Assembly: GCA_009869945.1 (NCBI GenBank)
Contig: WIXG01000012.1
Span: forward strand, 434,001-498,000
Reading direction: 5' to 3'
DNA: 64,000 nt
Source: Mesaphorura yosii
Lineage: Eukaryota > Arthropoda > Collembola > Poduromorpha > Tullbergiidae
Below the pieces are notes generated by a model. The model was given only the letters and a program-made list of their open reading frames with translations, searched no databases and was not told where the DNA came from. This document shows, in pieces, positions 52,450-62,449 of the stretch; within the stretch, counting starts at the first letter, position 1, and each line of letters opens with the position of its first letter. The translations under genes and the position numbers were made by a program.

Positions 52450-53607
52450 GGTTGCAGGTGACATATTTAGCAGTCAATTACGACCTTTTACGATTGTACA
52501 ACAAAATGGCACATTTTATAAGTGAAGCAAGCAGTCAACATTCCCATTTCTCGTGTACACAATGTTTATTGATGTTGATGTATTAGCGAGCTCGACAGTC
52601 AACCACTCGGCAATCGGCATGAAGTCATTTCTAAATCGAGTAAGCTGATAAGATGACGACAGAGTCCTGTTGTGGCTGCGGCTGGAATGAAAAATGGCAC
52701 ACCAGCAGCAGAGACGACGACGACAAGTCTCATTCACGAGCTCTGCTGTGTGTAACCAAGATTAGCCCGGAAACGGTAAATATTCAGCGCCCAACAGGCT
52801 GAATGACTGACAAGAAGGAGCCGGCGAGTCGAATGCCAGTGCGTTAGGGCAGCCAATTCTTGTTTGCAATAATGCACACGCCAGACTGCCAATTCAGATT
52901 CCAGCAATCGCAATTTACAAATCGCATACTTGTTGCGCAACCAGAATATATGAGACCGTCAACCAGTAGTACAAACTGTCAGCCGTAATCTCGAATTATG
53001 GAAAACACGATATTACGGAATGACTCAACTCGATTCGCGAATGCGAATAAAGTACGTGGTTTATCAGCCAGCAGCATCACAGTGCTCGATTCCACGTACT
53101 CACCCTTGATTTATGCTGCACTCTGGCCGGCGCGAGGCGTGCGAATTCCAAATGCTTGTTACCTGCTGCTGGTCTCGTCGGTCTCGGATCAGCTGCACAG
53201 GCAGCAGTCACGAGAAGCACATCGACGAATTAGTGATACGGGATGACGTACTTTAACGACGGACAGTTCGCAGTTGTCACTGTGGCTACCAGTTGATTGA
53301 TAACATGCGATAAGCCGATCGCACCTTCGTCCATGTTCACTCGAGCCACGGCCACTCGAGCACGATCCACAAGTAGCTCATCGGATTGGACTCTTCTGCT
53401 GTGAGTTATTCAGGCAGTGCTTAATTGCAGGCTGATTAGCTGATTTTACTGGGAAAGTGTGATACGGTTCTTAGAATACAACTTGAATACTTGATAAGAG
53501 GTACTGATTTGTGGACGTGTGCAAATACCCGAGTCATGAGAGTTTCATTTCCAGTGAACACCGTGGATTTGTCACTAATTCCCATTTTCCTCTTCTTTAC
53601 TGTGCAG

Positions 53608-56600
53608 GTCGTTCTGTCGCCAATCGTGGAGGAGGACGAGGTGCATCGGCAGGATCCGTTTCAAGGTAGACCCGTCTACCACGTGCACAAGAATTCTCTT
53701 GCGCATACTAACTAGACTCTGTCACTTAGGTCCACCCGCGGCGGAAAACCAAAGCACTCCCCATTCCCAATCCGACAATCAAGCCCACCATCCAGCACAA
53801 TCAAGTTCATCACCCGTGACTCGGGTCCACCTCCTCTGCCGTACCTGAATGGAGCCCACACCCGCAACCTCCAGCAACAGCAGCAACCGCCGAACGGCGA
53901 GCTGAAGAGGAACGGACTCGCCGTCAACTCGTTCGCGAGCATCATGGAGACTGCGACGGCGGCGGTGCAGAGTGCCGATTTCTATCTTCACAAAAAGTTC
54001 AAGAAGGTCTCCTCGGTCGCCGATGACCAGCAGCAAGATGCCGAGGTCGAGACGAAGAGTGGCGCTACGGTGGTGGATCGGAAAAGGAAGAACGGCATCG
54101 TTGCACCACCACCAAGCTTAATGCTTGAGATTGCGAATAATTTGAGTAAAAATTCCGAGCCACCTCCGACCAGTACGACCAGTTTTTTCTCGACCAGCAG
54201 CAGCATCTCATCCAGTAGCAATGGACTCGTGACAAGTGTGCAAGGGCCAGAGCCTACAGTCTACAAACCGAAATTCCACAAGCTCCTCCTGTCAGAAGAG
54301 CCAATGCGTAAATTATCGTACGACAGTCGCCTCGCAGCCATCAACGAAGGTCGATTCCAGCCATTCGCCACGGCTCCTTCAGCAGTGGCCACGACCTCCA
54401 CGTCTCCGAGTAAGGCTCGCATCGACCGGCAGTCCCTCGACGACCGCATCTCCAAAATCATAGACGAGAATCAGTCAATTCTGGCCACACTGCCCGAGTA
54501 CTCGGCCAGGAGGAAGAGCCACCATAACAGCGGAGGGAGCAGCAGCTCACTCACGAGCAGTCCACGCAACTCCCGCTCTTCGCTCAGTGGGAGCGGTTCA
54601 GTCGACTACGACCCTCCTCGATTCAGCAGCGGGGGAGCCTTCGACCTCTCAATGAGGAAAACGTCGGAGCAGCCAAAGCCAAAGACGATTCTCGTCCGAT
54701 CACAGTCCGACCTGAGCGAGAGTTTGGTCTTGCGGAACCTGCACTTAATGTCTCCTTCACCATCATCCCTCTCTTTACCCTCTTCGGACTCCGCCGGCGG
54801 GAAATATGCACCCGACGCCGACCCCTCCTTCGTCGTTCCGAAAAAGAGGAGGAAACTCTCCCCAGCCGGAGTGTTCTGCGGCGGTGAGGTTTCAGAGGTG
54901 AAGCAGGAGGAGGTCAAGTACAAACCCTCACAGGATGTGGACATGACTGTCCGAGTGAGCAACTGCTCAGGGGCCAAAGTCACCGTTCGAGCGACGAGCA
55001 GCACTGCGAGTGCGACTAGAAAACTTAGCTTAACGAGTTCGGGCGGCTACGTCTCCGTAATGGGGTCGGCGGACTACAAAATCATCACGGAACAACCCAG
55101 TCGCGGACTCTCCAGCTTCTCCCCGCTCATCTCACCAAATATATTTGCTCAGGAGCAGGTGATGGACTTGAAAGTGAAAGGCGGTGGGAGGAGCATTTCA
55201 AAGAATGGGGTAGTCAGAAAATCGAGCGAGCCGCCACTGGCGCGTGTGGTCGCCGCCCCCGCAAGGAAATTCTCCGCTCTACCCGGACCAATGGACCTCA
55301 AGATGCAGGAACAACTCAGGAGGGACTCAAAACCCGGCCCGCCTCCGCTCATTTCACTCCCTCCGCTCGCACCGCCGAAAACCACCGCCTGTGATACTGC
55401 CGCCGACATGCAGCAGATAAAGAGGGAAGACCCGCCCAGCTCAATCCCAAAGCGGCCGACCTTCCTCCCTTTGCGCCCAGTCAATCAGAGCCTCAAGAAG
55501 AGCTGCTTCGACAGCAGCCTCGTCCTTCCGAGCCCGGACACGCCGCGCGGTGCGAAGCCCACGAATCAGGTGTACAATAACGGTGAGTATTCTTAGTTAA
55601 GCGTCCTGAGTGGTGGAAGTGGAATTCATGCTGATTTCCAATGCCTCCAATGACTTCCAGGGCACGCCTACACTTATCTGGGATTCAAGGTCTCGACGCG
55701 CTCGAGCTACACGTGCCTTTTCCGACCACAGCCAATGTTTGTGCCGCAGGAGAACGACCCGAAGCTGTCAATGTACTCGAATTGGCAGGTGAGTTGAGGA
55801 AAGCTTCTACTCTTGATCCCCGACGCTGATCCAATTTTCTGTCCGCAGCCCCGCCCAAAGGATCCGAACGCCCCACTCCACGACCTCTCCACGAACGACT
55901 CGCGGGTAAACAACAAAACCTCCACTCCACCCTCGCCTCCATTCTACTCTACAGCCTCCTCTCCGGAGGAAAAGACAATGATTGTGAGTTCCTCGAAGCA
56001 GGAGAGCCCAGTCTTGAGCACGTACGACGGTAGTTCGCTGGCTTGGGTGCAAGTGGCGGCGGCAGAGAAGCGGAGCAGCCCCACGGAAGCTGTGAAGGAG
56101 CAATCTTCTCCACAGCCGAGCACCAGCCGGGACCAAGTCGATAGAAGAGACGTCCCTCCACCAAAGAAAGCCTCCCGCGAAGAGGTGAGAAATACCTCAA
56201 ACACGTCAAACTCTTCCATCTCGGCTGACGATGAGGACTTTCGCTCGCGGAAGAAATCGAGTGACGAGTCTTCCTCATCGAGTAGTTTGCTAATGATAGC
56301 AAATAGGCTCAGCGATGCGGCCGCCGCCCGCTCCTCCTCAGCCGCCTCCTCCTCCGCCGTCTCCGCTGTAGCCGGCCGCGTGATTGAAGGCGGGTTCGAG
56401 TCGAACGAGGACTATACGTACGTACGCGGAAGAGGTAATCCATGTAATTGCAATATAAATTACGACTGTACTTGGGTGGGACTGGAGGAATGGAGGGATT
56501 TACTAATGCTGGATTGATGTCGTAGGCCGCGGCCGGTACGTTTGCGTATCGTGCGGGATCCGCTGCAAGAAGCCGTCCATGCTGAGGAAGCACCTGAAGA

Positions 56601-58542
56601 CACACACCGACTTGAGACCGTACACCTGCAAACTCTGCAATTTCAGGTGAGCTCCCCATTCTAACTTCAGGCTAACCAACTCGCTAACCACTTACAACCT
56701 CCCCCACAGCTTCAAAACGAAAGGGAACCTCACGAAGCACCAGAAATCAAAATCCCATCATAAAAAGTGCTTTGGGCTCGGAATCGACCCGAAATCCTCA
56801 CAATCACTCGCCAGCACCGGGCCCACGTCGATGATGAGTGATGATGAGGAGGATGAGGACGACTCTGATGATGATGAGGATGAGGAGGAAGAAGAGGAGG
56901 AGGACAGCAGCTCGCAGGACAGTTTCGAGAAGGAGATTGCGCAGAGCCTTCTCGACTTGAGTCGGGTGGGGGCGTTTCAGCAGCAGCAGCAGCGAGAAGA
57001 GAAGCCAAAGTCCAGTCCACCCGCTACCTCGTCCACCTTGGCCGGTGGGGAGTCGCCAATTGACCTGAGTACAAAGAATGGAACCGCACAGAAACCCTCC
57101 ACTGTTCCGGAACTAAAGCTCGACGGGATCCGCCCAATTGGGCTCGTCGCCGAGGCGCAGCGCTGGGAGGAGGACGAGCTCGCGAATGGATGTCTGAATC
57201 TTACAAAAGTGCTAAACAAGAATATGGTTGATGCTCCACCACAACCCCCAATAATCGAGTTCAAAGTGGAGAAGAAGGAGGAGCAAACTCAAAAGATGGT
57301 CGCCACCGTCCGCCCGTACGAATTCGAGATTACGCGGAGGCGGCTGTCGAAGAGCTGCTCAGACATCAACCCTCCAGCTTCTTCTTCCTCATCAAAGGCC
57401 GTCGTGCAGCCGCCGCCCTCCTCACAAAAACCGAAACTCCACCAACCCTGGCTGAGCCCCACCGCCTCCGCCGCTGCAGCAGCAGCAATCGCTGAGGAGG
57501 AGGACGACGAAGAGGATTCCAACGGGAGAGACCGGACAGAGTCCTACTCGAGCAGCGAGAGCAAAGACGACCTCGACAACAACAACGTGGAGGCCTCAAC
57601 GAGCCACGATGCAACGACGAGAAGTGCTGACCTTTTAAAGAAACCGATGGGGTTGGTTGGAGTGAGGCCGCAGGCAGAGTTTCGGGAGCCGAGCGGGGCG
57701 CAGGCGATGTGAGTTGGAGTTTTATGCGACATTTCGTCTGTTTGCCATGGCACTTTACTGATTTTCGACTCCTGTATTTCTCTCAGTAACGACGGTGGAA
57801 AGGCAGAGTGCACCGTCTGTGGGAAGGTTTTCGCACGCGGGAGTCAACTCACACTTCACATGAACATTCACTATTTGGAGAGGCCGTTCCGCTGCGACCC
57901 GTGCGGCGTAAGTTTCAGGACGAAGGGTCATTTGATCAAGCACCGGAGGTCGAGCAGCCACGACTGCAAGGTAGGGGCTCGATTTATTTGGCGTTCACAC
58001 TGCTTTTCTTGCAATCAAGCTCACAATTTGCTCAACTCTCTTTACAGGTCTACCTAACAGAAGCTTGGGGCGTCGCGAACGAGGAGAATCCGCGTCCCTT
58101 CAAGTGCGCCGACTGCAAGATTGCCTTTCGCATCCACGGGCATCTGGCTAAACACTTGCGGTCGAAAATGCACATCATGCGGATGGAGTGCTTGGGTGAG
58201 TGAATGAGATGGAGAAAATTCTCTGCTCGCTCCTTTTCAATTGCGAATAATTCGCTTCTTTTTGGCAACTCCCGCAGGCAAACTCCCTTTCGGCATCTAC
58301 TTTGAGATGGAGAAGTCCGGGCTGAACCTGAACGAAATCGACACGACTGACTGCGACATGTCCCTCGTCTCGCTGCAGGTGAGTTGCTCTCTTTTAAATC
58401 AGCAGGATTTTTATTTTGTGAGCCACAATTAAAATTACCTCCGTTTCTCTTCTCCATGCAGACCCTCGCGAAGAAGATCTACGGCGAGAGTTGGGAGGAG
58501 CGACTGACGGTCGTACCGGACACGGAGGCGGCTGTTCAATAG
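53608..58542 (+). CDS. shn: Schnurri / HIVEP-family C2H2 zinc finger transcription factor (5' end unresolved)
   Basis: Large nuclear DNA-binding protein; fly Schnurri works with Mad/Medea in Dpp (BMP) signalling. Exons: 53608-53665, 53730-55582, 55661-55788, 55849-56434, 56526-56646, 56710-57708, 57787-57970, 58048-58195, 58278-58378, 58462-58542; about 1419 residues here. The ZAS finger pair ([39 protein letters not shown]) is followed by an acidic run, then a finger triplet ([51 protein letters not shown]) and the conserved end [28 protein letters not shown] and LSMYSNW upstream are also family marks. PIDLS after the ZAS is a CtBP-binding type motif. The N-terminal finger pair of other HIVEP proteins is not seen, so the start lies upstream or the protein is a shorter form. 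In the first listed exon only the frame reading [11 protein letters not shown] joins the next exon without a stop. Confidence 0.9.
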
Positions 58543-59269
58543 CAATTCCCCAGAGGAAATCGTTAGACGCTCACGCTCTCCAGAATATTCATAGATTGTA
58601 AAGTCCCGCTCGGAGTCGTCAAGGCCCGCCGAGCTGTGTACCTGTGATTCACTACATTTTATTTTTACAGCTTAGACTATCTTTTTAGGAAATAATTGCA
58701 TCCAGAGAGAGATTTTAGTCTATATTTTATATAAGACGTATTTTACTATGAGAAAGAGTGTAATTTTAACAATAACAATGTTTGAAAATGTTATGTGGAA
58801 ATCACGACCACGTCATCCATTTTGTGTTCAGACGATAATAAAAGCAAAGTTGTGAAAAAGTGTGTCGGTTGCGTTTTTCTCTTCAATTGGCCAAGCCGGT
58901 ACACGTGTTTTTCTGCTGTGGATTTGTCTCTACTGCAATTAAGAGATAAAGCAGATGAATCGCGCACTCTAATTAGCATCCATTTCACTCGAGAATTGCT
59001 GACTGCCGACTTCCTGCCTCGTGGCCGGTTGGTAATGCTTCAGGTGGACAAGTTAATTACAATGTCCCATGACTACAGCAGCATCTGCAATGGGTCAATT
59101 TGCCACGTTAATTGCTGGCGTTAGACATCCGGTCGTCGTCGGTGGCGGTCACGTCCGGCGTTCTGGCTTTCTGCAGCAGCACAATTTGATACACCTTACT
59201 GCTATAAATTGAACCGCACCGCAACTCATCTTCATAAACGATTCAGCTTCAAACCACACGACCGCAGAG
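58543..59269. other. schnurri 3'UTR and OBP upstream region
   Basis: AT-rich 3'UTR with AATAAA at 58837-58842, then about 400 nt of presumed promoter and 5'UTR of the OBP-like gene. No coding exon seen. Confidence 0.6.
58837..58842 (+). terminator. Candidate poly(A) signal of schnurri
   Basis: AATAAA about 295 nt past the stop. Confidence 0.5.
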
Positions 59270-60007
59270 ATGCAGCTGACCAAAACCTTCTCCACATTCC
59301 TCCTCTTCTTCGTGGGCGCCTCCATCGGCTGCCCCTTCGACTTTTCGTCAAACTCAACCTCCAGCGGAGGGCTCTCGGCAAACTTTCGGAACCTCACGGA
59401 GAACTGCGTTAGGAAACTCGGACTCAATTTGGAGTCTGTAACGGATGACGTTTTCCGGAGTGCGGAGGCAGAGGATCGGGTAAGTTCCTTTTCAAAGTCA
59501 TCGTCTGTGCTTCTATCGCTAATCATGCTCTTTCTCTCTCGCAGTGCCTCGCCAAATGCATCCTTCAATCCCTCGACCTCGCCTCCGAAAATAAGTTACT
59601 CGATAGGGACGCGTTCTTTGAGCTCCTCGAGGACAGGGCTCCGAAATCTCTATTGATTAAGCTCACGGAGATTGTGAACAAGTGTGCGGACTCGACGCGT
59701 GAGTTGGGGTTTTTGCTTTTTCTACCCACGAAATCTTGACTTTATTCCACAATTTAAATAACACGCAGAGGTCGACGTGCTCCAACCAACGGCGCCACCG
59801 CAGTCACCACAGCAACAGCAGCCGAAAAAGAACAAAGTCTTCGCCGCCGCTCAGCAGCCCGCAATTGGCGCAGGCTCCTGCAAGACTTACCATGCCTTCC
59901 TCGTCTGCCTCTCGACGCAGGCGGAGGCGGTGAGAACTCTTGACTTGATAGGCTGCTTTCTGGGTTGACTCTGACTTTGCGACTTTTTCCTTCCGTAGCT
60001 CTGTTGA
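59270..60007 (+). CDS. Odorant-binding-protein-like secreted protein with Q/P-rich insertion
   Basis: Exons 59270-59479, 59545-59698, 59769-59929 and 59999-60007 give 177 aa. The start is followed by a hydrophobic signal peptide (MQLTKTFSTFLLFFVGASIG). The six-cysteine PBP/GOBP pattern fits: Cys1 in ENCVRKLGLN, 24 residues to Cys2, CLAKC for Cys2-x3-Cys3, 41 residues to Cys4 in IVNKCADST, and Cys5-x8-Cys6 in CKTYHAFLVC. Helix marks such as the PKSLLIKLTEIVNKC segment before Cys4 also match. Odd points: about 40 residues rich in Gln, Pro and Ala separate Cys4 and Cys5 where classic OBPs have 8-14; there is an extra Cys after the signal peptide and another at the very end; the last coding exon is two codons plus the stop. 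OBPs carry small hydrophobic ligands in sensillar lymph, but many are expressed outside antennae, so the role is open. Confidence 0.78.
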
Positions 60008-60186
60008 ATGCAAAACTGGAGACTGGACACGACTTTGGCTCTCTCGAAGGATCCCCACAAAAATGGATTCATCGTCTTCTCCTCTGTCTCTAGAGTTTAG
60101 GATTTTCAACCCTCTGAGTGCAGTGCAGTTCAAAACTCTGATGCAGTTTTGTGGAGAAATTCACTTCAAAAGACTCTTCGAGCATT

Positions 60187-60192
60187 AATAAA
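60187..60192 (+). terminator. Candidate poly(A) signal of the OBP-like gene
   Basis: AATAAA 180 nt after the stop. Confidence 0.5.
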
Positions 60193-60240
60193 AGAATTCT
60201 ACAAAATGTTGTCCACGACCGAGTATATTTGAATGGTTTC

Positions 60241-60246
60241 TTTATT
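60241..60246 (-). terminator. Candidate poly(A) signal of the CCCH gene
   Basis: Minus-strand AATAAA about 440 nt after the stop. Confidence 0.4.
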
Positions 60247-60685
60247 CTACGAATCGAACTCGGGACTTAATTTTAGTTGACTAGAATAAGACAAAATTTT
60301 GACTTTTTACAGTTCATCTGAAGGTATCACAACACTTGACTAGAATTCGTACAGCTGAGAGGCAACCTCTGACTAAAATTTTAATTTAGCTGTCTTAACT
60401 CATTCACTCTCAAACCTACCCATACGAAAATTTTATTGACAACATGTGAGCATATTTTTTTACATAATTTTCTCAAACATTTTTTACATATTTTTTTATA
60501 GGAATTTTATACAATACAGTAGAATTTAGTTTGGAATTTTATATCTTACACACTAAATATAAAGAGAGAGAGGGCTCTGAGATCACTTATGTAAATTAAT
60601 CTGTGCTTCGTTCTCCGTGAAATACTTTTGTAAGTGTAGAATTTAAAATTTTGACTGCAGTTCACGATGATTTTGGATTTCATTC

Positions 60686-62062
60686 CTAATTCTTCTCATC
60701 CGATGGCTCACTGCTGCTGCTGATGGTCAGCCGTTTCGCGATCTCCTCCGCCGTCGCCTCGACGACCGCCTTCCGTGGGCTCTCCTCTATCGGAGGGGCG
60801 GAGAGACCCTTCCTCTTCTCCTTCTCCCCAAACACAGTGATCCGGTTCACGCGAGCAACGCGGGAGATCTGCCGAAAGCATTTGAAATTGCAGAAAATGC
60901 AAGAGGAAATCGAGAAAATGTCCAAAATCTGTTGGCCAAAAATTAAAGTACAAAACTCACATCCTTCGGCCCAATGAGAAGAGCAGCCCGCTCCCCACTC
61001 AGCTTGTACTTGAGGAAGTAGCTGTCCATGACGATGGGGTTCCGCTCTGGCTTTGGCTCGTTTGCGAGCTCGTTTGCGATCTCACGGACTTTGACGTGGA
61101 GCTCTTCTTTGGCTGAGAGTTTCTTTGACGAGCCTGCATCGCCATCCGGGCCGGGCTGCTGCTGCTCATCTTCGTCCTCCCGTTTCCCCGCCTTGCTCGC
61201 CTCTGCGACGCGGCGAGTGGCCGCGTTGTACGCAGCGCTGTAGACGCTGCGAGATTAAAAACAAAATGAATAATCACCCAATATGTTAAAAAATAGCACC
61301 ATCAACTCACGTCTTCTCGCCATCCTTCTCAATCGGGACGCACGTCGGCGCAGGTGGAAGCTGTCCAGGCGCGAGAAAGTCACTCCATCGAATATGCTTG
61401 AAGATTGTGTTGTACTGCAAGTCCTTTTGCTGATTCTGAGGAGGTGGTGGGACGAAGAGCGGGACACGTCCGGTGCTGTTCAGCTGCTGGTAGAAATCAT
61501 CCTCCCAGCCATCTGCTGCGTACTTGAGCGCAGCGTCCGCTGCGTACACTCCGCTATTGTATGGGATCATGCGGAACTGCTGACGGGCGGCGGAGGAGGA
61601 GGAGCGTGAGCGCCGACTGGAGCCGTACTGGTTCGTGAGGTTGCTGAAGGGGCCGCGTGAAGGGCGGTGGGTGGAGGAGAGCTGGCGGTGGATGAGCTGG
61701 GCGTCTGCGTAAGAAACGTCTGCGTAAGATAAGAAACTCCGATAACAATGAAGCTCACCCCTCGCAAATGGAACAAAGATCCTCCGTCCTTCACTCCTCC
61801 TCACAGGCTCCACCACAACGACCCTCCTCCCTCCTTGTTGCTGGAACCCTGCTGGGAGTGGCGGGACTCGAATGCTCGACCTCAAGTGCACTGGAGTTGG
61901 ATGGTAGAACCTGCACCGGATCCCTTTGTGGCAGTACCCGTGCGCAAAGAACCGGCATGGGAGCATGTGCCGGTCGTCGTCGTTCTCCCCCGAGGTGGTG
62001 GAGGCGATGAGCGTTGAGGGGCTCGTTGAGGAGACGGCAGGGCGGAGCAGTGTCGAGTCCAT
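60686..62062 (-). CDS. Unrecognised protein with one CCCH zinc finger
   Basis: Exons 62062-61311, 61246-60961 and 60868-60686 give 406 aa. The start has good context (AACAATGG). A single CCCH finger of spacing C-x7-C-x5-C-x3-H (CRFFAHGYCHKGIRCRFYH, residues 36-54) predicts RNA or protein binding; the spacing is near that of makorin fingers, but no RING is present. The middle is Arg/Ser-rich (SSRRSRSSSS) with a Pro-rich segment (RVPLFVPPPPQNQQ) and WEDDFYQQL and HIRWSDFLAPGQLP as possible conserved pieces. The C-terminal part is charged and ends with YFLKYKLSGERAALLIGPKD joined to ISRVARVNRITVFGEKEKRK. No family recognised. A 54-nt in-frame segment (61758-61705) looks like a small removable intron; without it the protein would be 388 aa. 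The gene shares its upstream DNA with the next plus-strand gene. Confidence 0.75.
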
Positions 62063-62449
62063 TGTTTTTCTTGAACTTGGGGGTTGGAGAGCTGTGAGGG
62101 GGAAATCAACACTTTAGTCATCGTCAGTTTAGTCAGGAGCTGAGCATCTTAAAAGCATAAAGTATTTAACTCCTTGGTGACCACCCTTCGTTGAATTTCG
62201 TAATTTTATTTTCACTGGTCTCAACCAAACGAATAAGAGCGAGAATTGGGAAAACGACAAATCTCGCTCCATTTCAAAACCATTTCCTCTTTTTTGCCTC
62301 GACGCAGAAATGCGTTTCTAAAGTCCAGGAGATAAACGTCAGAGGATTCACTCTACTCTAAACTTGTAGTTCGTAAAACGATTTGAATTTTTAGCTCATT
62401 TAATTTCAACTTCGTGCTGCAAACGCTCCAATACTCCTACCTTCGAAAG
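62063..62449. promoter_or_regulatory. Compact divergent promoter between CCCH and RVxF genes
   Basis: 387 nt between two opposite start codons must hold both core promoters and 5'UTRs. No TATA box of clear position was seen. Confidence 0.45.

Larger units (their letters stand above)
38471..53607. other. Large region without supported genes upstream of schnurri
   Basis: About 15 kb. I found no frame with domain motifs or splice-linked open exons. It probably holds the Rpn13 promoter and then distal promoter, 5'UTR exon(s) and a large first intron or enhancers of schnurri. It contains many short simple repeats: CAG/CAA at 39851-39870, CTG at 40102-40116, TTG at 40170-40184, and an AT palindromic run at 52430-52449. 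The longest open frames (42311-42943 plus, 49575-50075 plus, 48704-49093 minus) have no recognisable content. A seven-residue candidate first coding exon is listed separately. Confidence 0.55.
60008..60685. other. Convergent 3'UTRs of the OBP-like and CCCH genes
   Basis: AATAAA at 60187-60192 for the plus-strand gene and minus-strand AATAAA at 60241-60246 for the CCCH gene; AT-rich DNA with no coding sequence seen. Confidence 0.6.

Noticed and set aside
53491-53607. Open frame running into the first schnurri exon (MRVSFPVNTVDLSLIP)
   Set aside because: It ends in a polypyrimidine tract and TGTGCAG acceptor, so it is intron, and its frame stops soon after the next junction.
55661-57961. Several long antisense frames over schnurri (for example at 55807-56136 and 56309-56659)
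   Set aside because: They mirror GC-rich, biased codons of the real gene and carry no motifs.
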